In this document: positions 56,175 to 64,000 of the stretch, piece by piece
Layout of the letters: each line of letters begins with the position of its first letter
Position numbering within the stretch: the stretch's first letter is position 1
Origin: Pseudomonas cannabina
Lineage (GTDB): Bacteria; Pseudomonadota; Gammaproteobacteria; Pseudomonadales; Pseudomonadaceae
Direction of reading: 5' to 3'
Assembly (NCBI RefSeq): GCF_900100365.1
Contig: NZ_FNKU01000003.1
Location: 62,001 to 126,000, forward strand
Length of the DNA stretch: 64,000 nt
Made by a program: the position numbers and the translations under genes
The notes under the pieces: generated by a model
Told to the model about the DNA's origin: nothing
Database searches by the model: none
The model's input: the letters and a program-made list of their open reading frames with translations, nothing else

Positions 56175-56245
56175 TTGCTCCCCTCAAATGAAGCTGTAAA
56201 GCGCCTGCCTCGGCCTCTATACACGGTTCTTCCAAAACCGTGCTA

Positions 56246-56271
56246 TTTTGAATAATATACACAATACGAAA
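56246..56271. promoter_or_regulatory. operator palindrome TTTTGAAT-N10-ATACGAAA
   Basis: The right half is perfect, the left half is weak. It lies between the divergent HTH gene and LPD7 gene. Confidence 0.45.
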
Positions 56272-56390
56272 TTTAAGCAGCCACGGTCCAGCCCGAAAGC
56301 AGCTGATATGAAGCTCGTAACTTCACGGTCAGCTTTGCGGCGTAACGGGCAAAGGACTCCCTACCCACCTCCACAGAGGCAGGATCGCCC

Positions 56391-59030
56391 ATGAGCGTTG
56401 AATCAGAAGCGTTATTGCAAGAGTTTCGCCAAGCTGTGTACGAAAAACACAGCTCGCCACAAAAGGCGATGGAATCCTCTCCGGATGGCGCCATTCGGCA
56501 TCGTGCCGAGGCGTATCAGGCTTGGCTTCAGAGCAGCCAAGCTGACGGTGAAAGCTCCACAATCCCAGATACCCTACTGCGCCACTGGGTCGTTGCTGAC
56601 ATCACGTCCTGGCGTTCAGTAGAACCCAATTCCGCAGAAAATGCAGTCGCTGCATTACATCGTAATGTTTTTGCATACGATACATATGCAAAATTGCTAA
56701 AGGAACTGCATCAAGAGGTCTATGACCAAATAATTTCGCGTTCAGAGGTAGCTGAAACGATTAATGGCTTCAGCAACGCAGGCGAGCCAGGAGACGAACC
56801 GGCAAAAACCGATCCGAGTGTGATTCTCAGTGAGCTGCTCAAGGACATCACGTACCGTGAGCGTGCAGACGGAAGCGTCCTTTACCTTTTGAAGGAGCAG
56901 CCGATTTTCGTGGATCACGGGCAACAGATCCTCATGGAGGCGAAGGCCCAAGATGACGAGCTGGCCATTCTTGCGGCGCTACACATGGCGAAGCAAAAAT
57001 TTGGCGGATCTATCGAGTTGACCGGATCGGACGAGTTCAAGCGTCGGGCTCTTGAGGTGATGATCAAGCACGATGTGCAGGTGGTGCTCAAGAATCCAGC
57101 ACAAGAAGCTTTACGTCGGGAGATGATGGGGTTGCCGCCTGTTGGGGACTCAGCTCCGGGACAGGATATTGCACCGGCACCTAATTCAGCCGCCACTCAG
57201 AATCAGCCGTCTCAACCCCGATCATCTGCTACGGCAAATCCAAATGCCGCAGCCGATGCCACGATCCCGGCTGCGACTGCTGCTGAGCCAGTGAACCACT
57301 ACAAAGGTGAGCTATTGGAGTTTGGCTCTGCCCCTTACCAGTTCGATATCTCAAATAGTCGCAGTTTCTACGTCACACTCAAAAACTCTGACGGTGAATC
57401 CAGGACCACTTGGGGTGTGGATCTGGAGCGAGTAATCGAAGAACTCGGCGTAGGTCGCGGCGATCAAGTCGAGCTGACGAACCTCGGTCGCAAGGACGTA
57501 ACCATTGATGTGCCTGTCCGAGACAGTGCTGGGCAAATCCTTCGATACGAGGAACGTAAGACCCACCGCAATGAGTGGAGCATTGAAGTAACTGCAAAGG
57601 CACCCGCTGATGTGACCCCACCTGCCCCACTTGAGCCAGGCGAATCCGCAATCAAGGCTCATGATGGCAAATGGCTGAATGATATGGGCGTGCCTGCCGA
57701 AGCATTTGAAACACATCCGAAAATGCTTGCGATGCGTGGTGAGGACCATGCTGTTCTTCTGCTCAATGGCGTCGAGACCACTGCTGAAGGCTTTGCCACA
57801 GTCGAAAGGCTGATGGCTCAGCAAACCTATAGAGCGGCCTTCTCGGCTTCGTTTGAAGCCGAATTCGGGCGATACAACAGCCATTTCCAAAAGCAGCTTG
57901 CCGATTCTGAAGGGTACGCAATTGCAAAGGAAATGCTCGCTGACGCTGAGAGCAAATATGGTCCGATCCCATTGGCTGTGATCGACTCCGAAGCGCACAT
58001 TCAGGATGCCATGGCAAAAGGCGATCTTGACGCCGTTATCGACGCTATAGATGCGTACGATCGCCAGTACCTTGCGTCACTCGAAGAACACCGCAGAGCC
58101 GTTGAAAGTAGCGATGATCGTCAGACCGATAAAGGTGGATTTTCTCAATCGGCCGAGCCCGCGGACACGCCAATTGTTGCCGTCGAAAAGGAAAGCACAA
58201 GCAGCGATCAACCTGACGCTGATACGCGCATGACTTTCACCCACAACGGTGAGCCCGCCACTATTGACCTTGAGCGATTCAATCTCCCGCAACGGCACGC
58301 TATTCAGGGCGTGCCTACATGGTGGGACGAATCGCTTAATGGCGAGTTCGATCAAGGTCACTTCGATGAATTCGTTGGCCGGAGAATGCTTACTGAGCCT
58401 CTCCGAACGCTGCAGCTTACGGATGGCGAAATTTACGACGAATACGTTGCATCACAGTTTGAAAATCGTGGTGACGATGTACGTGAAGACAATGACCGGG
58501 AGATCAAGCGCCGTTCCGAAGCCCTTAGCTCTGACAAAGACCCCTCCACCCTGGATCGATTGACCTTCATTCACAACGGTGAACCGGCAGAAATTGACCT
58601 CAGCCGGTTCTCGCAGCCTTCCAATGCAGAGTCGTCACTTCCTGCCAATTCTATTGAGTGTGGTGACCTTGGTGATCGCTCAGGTGTGCCCTTCTCTGAG
58701 CGTGAACTGAAATACGCTGAAAATCTTGTACCTGTCGAAGCTCATGCCTGGTGGGAAGTCCAGCGCGTCGCTATCGAATCTTGGGGTAAGTCTTTGGAGG
58801 AAATGGAGGCTGATCTTCAAGTCCTTGGGCCTGAGCCGAGACTCGATCAAATCATCTGGTTCGACAAGGCCGGCCGTCAAATGCCTGCGCCTGTCGATGA
58901 GGTTGAGTGGCTTGCGAAGCAGGCTTTAACAGCTTCGCAAAATGATGAATCCAATGGCTTTGTCAGTGGTGACAATAACGAGTTGCGCGGGCGCGGCGAG
59001 CTTGTTCACAAGCGCAGATGGTGTGATTGA
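56391..59030 (+). CDS. large LPD7-domain plasmid protein, 879 aa
   Basis: An LPD7-type domain lies near residues 155-245 (DGSVLYLLKEQPIFVDHGQQ…ALEVMIKHDVQV), followed by a Pro/Ala-rich linker and a domain near 300-400 (GELLEFGSAPYQFD…TTWGVDLERVIEE) that accompanies LPD7 in plasmid primase and relaxase-associated proteins. Near residues 614 and 723 a motif (FTHNGEPATIDLERF and FIHNGEPAEIDLSRF) is repeated. The relaxase has a similar LPD7 part. No catalytic primase motif is seen; a role in DNA processing during transfer is likely but unproven. Confidence 0.7.
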   Translation: MSVESEALLQEFRQAVYEKHSSPQKAMESSPDGAIRHRAEAYQAWLQSSQADGESSTIPDTLLRHWVVADITSWRSVEPNSAENAVAALHRNVFAYDTYAKLLKELHQEVYDQIISRSEVAETINGFSNAGEPGDEPAKTDPSVILSELLKDITYRERADGSVLYLLKEQPIFVDHGQQILMEAKAQDDELAILAALHMAKQKFGGSIELTGSDEFKRRALEVMIKHDVQVVLKNPAQEALRREMMGLPPVGDSAPGQDIAPAPNSAATQNQPSQPRSSATANPNAAADATIPAATAAEPVNHYKGELLEFGSAPYQFDISNSRSFYVTLKNSDGESRTTWGVDLERVIEELGVGRGDQVELTNLGRKDVTIDVPVRDSAGQILRYEERKTHRNEWSIEVTAKAPADVTPPAPLEPGESAIKAHDGKWLNDMGVPAEAFETHPKMLAMRGEDHAVLLLNGVETTAEGFATVERLMAQQTYRAAFSASFEAEFGRYNSHFQKQLADSEGYAIAKEMLADAESKYGPIPLAVIDSEAHIQDAMAKGDLDAVIDAIDAYDRQYLASLEEHRRAVESSDDRQTDKGGFSQSAEPADTPIVAVEKESTSSDQPDADTRMTFTHNGEPATIDLERFNLPQRHAIQGVPTWWDESLNGEFDQGHFDEFVGRRMLTEPLRTLQLTDGEIYDEYVASQFENRGDDVREDNDREIKRRSEALSSDKDPSTLDRLTFIHNGEPAEIDLSRFSQPSNAESSLPANSIECGDLGDRSGVPFSERELKYAENLVPVEAHAWWEVQRVAIESWGKSLEEMEADLQVLGPEPRLDQIIWFDKAGRQMPAPVDEVEWLAKQALTASQNDESNGFVSGDNNELRGRGELVHKRRWCD

Positions 59031-59052
59031 ACTCAATCCAGAGGAGGCCGAT

Positions 59053-59598
59053 ATGGCACAGTCCGATTCCAATGCTGAGAAAGAACCCAAACTCATCCTT
59101 CGTGGTGTGACCAAGCTCGCAGATGACTCATTCGACACAACTGTTCTGCTTTACCAGGGTAAAGGAGATTACCTGCAGGGTTTTGTGAAGGTCGATGGGG
59201 TCAAGCACCAGGTGCTTGCGTTCATGAATGAACGCAAACCAGACCCATCAACCGGCGAAATCAAGCCAAACTTCATCACGCTTTCAGAGCCAAGCAAATC
59301 AGGCGCTGATGATGATTCAAAATGGAACCAAATCGGCCACGGCAATGCCGTAAATCGCCGTGGCGACGGTAAAGAGGTTCACTTTGATGAGGTCCTGTTT
59401 AACGTCGGAGGTACCATTGTGAAGGCAAGGGAGACAAAACACGTCGACGAGTCGCTCCACCAAAAGCTTGGCTTTCTGGAGCCTCGCAAGGAGCGCGAGA
59501 GCCCAGCCGCCACCCCAACAGATGAAATGCCGGCCGCTGGGCCCGTAAGCAACGCAACAGCCCCGGTGTCACCCACTATAAAACGAGTACGAGCTTAA
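59053..59598 (+). CDS. plasmid hypothetical protein, 181 aa
   Basis: The ATG at 59053 has GAGGAGG upstream. Soluble, with a short Pro/Ala-rich end. It follows the LPD7 gene by 22 bp and is likely in its operon. Function unknown. Confidence 0.65.
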   Translation: MAQSDSNAEKEPKLILRGVTKLADDSFDTTVLLYQGKGDYLQGFVKVDGVKHQVLAFMNERKPDPSTGEIKPNFITLSEPSKSGADDDSKWNQIGHGNAVNRRGDGKEVHFDEVLFNVGGTIVKARETKHVDESLHQKLGFLEPRKERESPAATPTDEMPAAGPVSNATAPVSPTIKRVRA

Positions 59599-59633
59599 TG
59601 CTCGCCCGCTTCCTGGTTACGAGAGGACCTGTA

Positions 59634-60147
59634 ATGAAACCACTCACTCACTCGCACGCTACTGGTTGTGCTTCTTATGTGTTCCTCCATCGGCGTACAA
59701 GCAGCCACTTGCCGCAGCGGGGAAGCGGCAATGCGCGGTGGCGAAGCAGGTCTGTCTCGTGACCAGTCAGCAGCGGACTCTAACGAAACAGCTGAGAAAA
59801 CCTCATCCGATATCTTGGGAAAATGCATTGGTGGTATCACCGGTATATTCGGCACGACCAGCTTCCCTGATCTCTCGGCAATCTGGCAGATGATCAAAGA
59901 CAAGGTGTGCTCAATCGCGAGCTCCCAAGTGCGCGGAGTGGTGTCCCAGGTAAACGGTGAAATCAATGGTGTCATGACTCAGGTGAACGGTGCTGTGACT
60001 GACACGATCAACCAAACCGGTGTTAACAACACGGGAATGGGCACTGTGATCAGCAGCGGTGACACGAATATCAGCGGACCATCAGTACAAAACACCAGAA
60101 GCTCCAGCTCTACGGACTCTGCATTTTGGAATGACATCTGGAAGTAA
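59634..60147 (+). pseudogene. secreted protein gene, frame broken at a CACT repeat
   Basis: From the ATG at 59634 (AGAGG upstream) the frame is lost within three CACT units at 59641-59652. With two units the gene reads MKPLTRTLLVVLLMCSSIGV and continues through the signal cleavage QA/AT and a mature part rich in Ser/Thr/Asn to the stop at 60147. The mature part has paired VNG repeats (SQVNGEINGVMTQVNGAV). Slippage at the repeat could switch it on and off. A later GTG at 59668 is a poor alternative start. Confidence 0.65.
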
Positions 60148-60167
60148 TAACCATGGAGGTGGCAATC

Positions 60168-60413
60168 ATGAAACAGCTCGAGGACTTGGCTTGCCAGCAG
60201 TCAGAAGCCAAGAGACTGATCTTGGCTCTCTCACCTAATCTCATGCTCGACATTGAGCAGTACCGGATTGCACGCAATGAAGCTCTGGCATGCAACGATG
60301 ACAACAACCTTCCGCTCCTGGAGGAGCTGAGTCAACGGTGGCAAACCGAAGCTATGAATTTGGCTCGTTGGTTGTCCGCTCAGTTCCCAGGTGACGAGCG
60401 GACAGCGGAGTAA
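60168..60413 (+). CDS. small hypothetical protein, 81 aa
   Basis: The ATG at 60168 (MKQLEDLACQQ) has GGAGG nine bases upstream and is preferred over the ATG at 60153. Mostly helical, soluble. Unknown. Confidence 0.55.
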   Translation: MKQLEDLACQQSEAKRLILALSPNLMLDIEQYRIARNEALACNDDNNLPLLEELSQRWQTEAMNLARWLSAQFPGDERTAE

Positions 60414-60417
60414 ATTC

Positions 60418-60963
60418 ATGAACCGACCTCAGACCACCGCAGATCCGCTAATAAAAAACTTTTGGCCCTGTGGGCCGACCATGGACGTGGCTTGCCCAAA
60501 CTGCGCAGGAACGGTGGCCACGCAGATCAGTGTTGTTCGTGAACACGACCTGCCGTTAAGGCCCGAAGACTGTGAGAACTGCTACGCCCAGTTCGAAGTT
60601 TATCCCGACGGCAAAACCGTCTTGGTATCAGCACCATCCTCAGGCCCGCGCAATGAACGTGCAATGAAGGCAATCAAGTTTTTTGAAGCCCTCACATTTG
60701 ACCCTAACGGTGCCCGGGATTGGCCATTCACCACAGAGGTTGAAACTCTGGTGACAGTGGCCTGGCTACACGAGTTTGAGGACGGCACTCTACAGTTCTT
60801 AGATGCTGATCAGGAGCCGCCGCACGTCTACAGCCCGCGCTTAGATCCTGAAGCACTGGAGCGATTTTGCGAAACGAACATCGATGCGTACCGATCTTTC
60901 CATGACAAGCACGAAGCTGCACTTGATCGTCGCGAGTCCGTGCCCATGACTTCTTTCTGGTAA
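60418..60963 (+). CDS. hypothetical protein with CPNC/CENC zinc motif, 181 aa
   Basis: Two Cys pairs (CPNC and CENC) near residues 25 and 48 suggest a zinc finger at the N-terminus. The rest is soluble with no family recognised. It starts 4 bp after the previous gene. Confidence 0.6.
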   Translation: MNRPQTTADPLIKNFWPCGPTMDVACPNCAGTVATQISVVREHDLPLRPEDCENCYAQFEVYPDGKTVLVSAPSSGPRNERAMKAIKFFEALTFDPNGARDWPFTTEVETLVTVAWLHEFEDGTLQFLDADQEPPHVYSPRLDPEALERFCETNIDAYRSFHDKHEAALDRRESVPMTSFW

Positions 60964-61000
60964 CAGAAAAATCCGCTGCCACCAGTGAGAGGTAAGTCAC

Positions 61001-61207
61001 ATGAAAACCTTCCTGTACTGTCTTGTTGCAATATCAACGGCCTGCATGCTCACTGTTGCCTTTTTGGGCCCTACTGCCAAACGTGAGGGCGCCGAGCGTG
61101 CTAACGCAGAAATCGAAGCCTCAGTTTGTGGTGATGACGACGGCGTGGTCGCCAAAGGCTGGGAAGAGCATTGCCTGAAAAGAGCATCAAGCGACCATCC
61201 GAATTAA
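61001..61207 (+). CDS. small single-span membrane protein, 68 aa
   Basis: An N-terminal hydrophobic segment (LYCLVAISTACMLTVAFLG) and a charged remainder with two cysteines. GAGAGG precedes the ATG. Unknown function. Confidence 0.5.
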   Translation: MKTFLYCLVAISTACMLTVAFLGPTAKREGAERANAEIEASVCGDDDGVVAKGWEEHCLKRASSDHPN

Positions 61208-61312
61208 TCGCGGTAAGTCGGTTAGCTGCACTCAAGCCCCAACCTAAAAAACTGGGGCTGAGGACATAAAGGGATGCCGCTTTGGCGTTCACCACATCTA
61301 AGGAGTTACGAC

Positions 61313-61576
61313 ATGGCCAGCCCAGCGACTGGAATGCTTCTAGCGTCAAAGAGCGGCGATATTTCGGCTGCAAAACTGATCAGTGAAACCCCTAATACTT
61401 GGGTGCTGAGAATTGAAAAACGTGAGGTGCGTGTCAGCAAGGGAGATACCCGCCAGCGTGCTTTCAGAGAAATGACTGATGCCTTGAAATGGGCAGAGGC
61501 CGATCCAGAGTTGATCCAGTATTTTGTTGAACTAAAGGCCGCAAAGGATTCCCCAAGCATTCAAGTGGAGAATTAG
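61313..61576 (+). CDS. small hypothetical protein, 87 aa
   Basis: The ATG at 61313 follows AAGGAG at 8 bases. Soluble, basic middle, no motif recognised. Confidence 0.55.
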   Translation: MASPATGMLLASKSGDISAAKLISETPNTWVLRIEKREVRVSKGDTRQRAFREMTDALKWAEADPELIQYFVELKAAKDSPSIQVEN

Positions 61577-61581
61577 GGGGA

Positions 61582-62284
61582 ATGAATATGCCCTTTACGA
61601 TCACCGACCAGTTGACCAAAGGTGACATCGAGCAGGCGATCAAGCTGGCTCGTGCGAACTACAGCGAACTGATCAACAAATATGTTAAGCCCCATGGCCC
61701 CACAAGCAGCCTATGCATCGCACAGGTGGTGGCTGAGGTCCGGGAATATCTTTCAGACGCGCTGACAGGATGCTATGGAGGGTTTGCTGAAGCAGTCCTG
61801 GCGAAACGGAGATTTGGTCGGATTCGTCATCGTGCTGCGCTGCATCAAAGCAAAAGATTTTGACATAAATTACGCTGAAGATTGTGGCATAAATTACGCG
61901 GTGGTCAGTGCGTCACATCGGCGGCAAGGGATCCTCCGAGAAATGCTGGCCAAGATCCAAGCGCGTTACATCCATATAGGTTTGTCCTGCGACGTGGGTA
62001 AGGTACCTTTCTATGAGGCTCTAGGATTTAAGATCACCGGATCTGACCTGGTTCAAGTGGCCATGTGCTGGGGTGTTGATAAACCCGAGGCCATCATGGG
62101 CGCACTTAATTTCAGTAGGAATTCAGAGATCGCTGATGCAATTACAACCTTCCAGCGGGTCCACGGCACCAAGGCTGAGGGGATGATTATCAAGTTAGGC
62201 GAGATTCAGGAACGTCGGTGCGAATACGTCGATGGTTATGTAAAAAGACGATTGTCGGGCCTTTCTCATGCTGACGCATCGTAG
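61582..62284 (+). pseudogene. GNAT-family acetyltransferase-like gene, frameshifted
   Basis: The first frame (61582, ATG; a second ATG at 61588) encodes residues to about 75 and then ...GGFAEAV. The C-terminal part continues in the next frame (…NGDLVGFVIVLRCIKAKDF…, RRQGILREML for the acetyl-CoA loop, VPFYEALGFKI). The shift lies near 61795-61810. No slippery heptamer is seen, so this looks like a mutation. A sequencing error is possible. Confidence 0.68.
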
Positions 62285-62293
62285 GAAAAGCCG

Positions 62294-62318
62294 GCCCCGC
62301 TCATTCCTTGAGCGGGGC
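62294..62318. terminator. hairpin terminator between convergent genes
   Basis: GCCCCGCTCA-ttccT-TGAGCGGGGC forms a strong stem between the convergent gene ends at 62284 and 62327; on the plus strand CATTCACTTTT follows. Confidence 0.75.
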
Positions 62319-62326
62319 ATTCACTT

Positions 62327-64000
62327 TTATGCCCGCATTTTCTTAACTTCCGGTGCAGCGTTGCCCTGCAGCACTATCGACTTTGGCGTCCACGTCGAGA
62401 CGTAGTTGTCGTCGGCCTGCATCAGCTTGAGCTCTGTCATCACATCACGTGAGTCATCCCTCAGGTTTTCCAGACGACTTTGCTGCTGGAACGGTTTCCC
62501 TTTCTCTATTTTGGCCTTGGCCAGCTCTTCCCTTTCCGCAATCCGCGAATTTTCAGCGTCAGCGCGCCAAGCTTCTAACCGGTCCAAGAAATTATCAATG
62601 CGGCTGATGAAGCCTGGCAGGCTGAACTTGTCGTCGGTTCGATATACCAGGTTATCTGGTTCGTACGAATCGTTGCCTGTAACCGTGAACTGAATCTTGT
62701 TCCGGTTGCAGGAGACATCGATCTCGAACCCCCTGTAGGTGCCTACACGGATGATTGCCGCACGTTGGAAAGTGTCCTCTGCCTTGCGGTCGACGGCCAC
62801 TTTCATGCTGCCCATGATTGCGCCCAGGAGCTGGTCTTTGTTGTCCTCACCATAGCTCTTTGCTGCCGTTTTGAACAAGAAGCTGGAACCTGTGCCGGCA
62901 TCACGTTTGGCTATCTCGCCATTCCAACGAGCGACCGATCTGTCGGCTCTTTTGTCTGCTTCTTCAAGCCAGGTAATCCGCCTATCCAAGGCATGTTGAT
63001 TTCGCTTGTAGTTGGAGAACAGCGCCTCCACTTTCTTCAAGTCAGCAGCAAGTTGGACCTGGAGAAAAATAAGCGGGTTACCGGTCGCAGCGGCCTTCAT
63101 CTCTGCAGCGTTTGCAGCTTCGCTGGCCACGTCGTCAATGACACGCTGAAGGCCATCCCCTTTCCGGAACTGCTCGATGCCGGCAGCCTTGTACTCGATG
63201 GTCTGCCACATCCGGCTGTCATAGGTCTGTTTGGTGGCATAGCGCAGGATTTCGATCTCAAAACCTTCTGGATCCTGCTCATAGAACATGTTGCCCTGAC
63301 GCTCGATTCGGCCGTCACGTTGCTCAAGATCGCTTGGACGCCAAGGGGCGTCGACGTGGTGTAGGGCGACCAGCCTGCGTTGTACGTTTGTACCTGCACC
63401 CATTTTCGTGGTGGAGCCAAGCAGCACCCGAACATCACCGCGATTCATTTCGTCAAAAAGCTTCGACTTTTGCAGATCCGTATTGGCTTCATGGATGAAT
63501 CTTACCTGATCCGCCGGCACGCCCTTGTTGATGAGCTTCGTACGGATCTCCTCGTACACGCTGAACGATGCGTTGCCAGCCAAGATTTCGTCCATGGAGA
63601 TGACCTCCCCATCGTTGTCTTCGTCAAGGGAGGCCTCTGGAGCGGTTTCCTGTCGCTTTTTTCCTTTGGGGGTGGAAAGGTCGCAGAATACCAACTGAGT
63701 GCCTTGGCGAGCATCCCACGCCTCCCAGATGCGGTGTACGTTTTCCACGCAGGCATTCACCTTGCTGCCAATGAAATCCTCAGAGTCAGGATCGATCAAT
63801 CGGAAATCTAGCCCCGCCTTCCTGGCGTCGTTGGTGATCTTCAGCGGGTTGTCGATGCGCGGATCCCGTGGGAGGTGTTCCATACGGTAGATGATCGAAC
63901 CTTTGTTCCAGCTCCGGATAACACCGCCGTCAGCACGATGAATTGGCTTGCCGTGATCATCCAGTACCTCGGATTGAACCCCCATGTATTGGGCTTGTTC
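62327..64000 (-). CDS. C-terminal part of a large SF2 helicase/DNA-processing protein (partial)
   Basis: The gene enters from beyond the right edge. The visible part has helicase motifs V and VI: MGAGTNVQRRLVALHHVDAP and QRDGRIERQGN, followed by a coiled coil (…LEEADKRADRSVARW…). This is the helicase C-terminal end of very large plasmid proteins that join a methyltransferase-like and a helicase region. The start lies outside the window. Confidence 0.78.
   Translation of the reverse strand, partial: EQAQYMGVQSEVLDDHGKPIHRADGGVIRSWNKGSIIYRMEHLPRDPRIDNPLKITNDARKAGLDFRLIDPDSEDFIGSKVNACVENVHRIWEAWDARQGTQLVFCDLSTPKGKKRQETAPEASLDEDNDGEVISMDEILAGNASFSVYEEIRTKLINKGVPADQVRFIHEANTDLQKSKLFDEMNRGDVRVLLGSTTKMGAGTNVQRRLVALHHVDAPWRPSDLEQRDGRIERQGNMFYEQDPEGFEIEILRYATKQTYDSRMWQTIEYKAAGIEQFRKGDGLQRVIDDVASEAANAAEMKAAATGNPLIFLQVQLAADLKKVEALFSNYKRNQHALDRRITWLEEADKRADRSVARWNGEIAKRDAGTGSSFLFKTAAKSYGEDNKDQLLGAIMGSMKVAVDRKAEDTFQRAAIIRVGTYRGFEIDVSCNRNKIQFTVTGNDSYEPDNLVYRTDDKFSLPGFISRIDNFLDRLEAWRADAENSRIAEREELAKAKIEKGKPFQQQSRLENLRDDSRDVMTELKLMQADDNYVSTWTPKSIVLQGNAAPEVKKMRA

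Noticed and set aside
61795..61810. Programmed ribosomal frameshift in the GNAT-like gene
   Set aside because: No slippery heptamer and no clear downstream structure were seen; mutation or sequencing error is simpler.

Overview
The window is part of a large plasmid from the Pseudomonas syringae/savastanoi complex. The evidence is a ColE2-like RepA of the pPT23A plasmid type with its leader peptide, several IS801-type (IS91 family) elements, and an ethylene-forming enzyme gene (efe) whose 350-residue product carries every known active-site residue of the P. syringae enzyme. No rRNA or tRNA gene was seen.

Layout. 1-2162 is insertion-sequence debris ending in an IS801 copy. 2167-10908 is a variable block: a broken AAA ATPase, small hypothetical genes, an Abi_2/HEPN abortive-infection gene, a protein of about five HTH modules, and a frameshifted ssb. 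10947-29576 (minus strand) is an IncI/Dot-Icm type IVB conjugation operon reading traM-N-O-P-Q-R-T-U-W-X-Y plus a possible exclusion gene; traY, traX, traU and traQ are interrupted by IS elements or about 100-bp MITEs. 29592-35161 holds two replication systems (an iteron array with a PF10134-type initiator, and repI-repA) and small regulatory genes. 35180-45813 is a parS/parA/parB region with a DNA methyltransferase gene split by a nested mobile island of about 7.1 kb that carries efe. 46808-48757 is an IS21-family element. 49193-54901 holds relaxosome genes (accessory protein, MITE-broken relaxase) and traH-I-J-K. 54956-64000 holds a putative HTH regulator, an LPD7 protein, plasmid hypotheticals, a frameshifted GNAT and the end of a large helicase.

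How the parts work together. The relaxosome and type IVB genes would process and export the plasmid; ParAB/parS and the two initiators would maintain it. A shared palindrome (TTYCGTAT-N10-ATACGRAA) precedes the traM operon, the traH operon, the relaxosome genes, the LPD7/HTH divergent pair and the putative exclusion gene, which suggests one repressor for the transfer functions. A second, separate signal, TACG-repeat promoters followed in most cases by a CGGCTA-loop hairpin and TCTAGGAG, marks the replication-side genes. An hrp-box-like site precedes a small secreted protein placed inside the tra operon.

Most notable. Precise removal of each MITE or IS with one target duplication restores every broken tra frame. 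In traX, a 59-bp gene segment has been flipped between two inverted MITEs. As it stands the plasmid is predicted to be unable to transfer itself.
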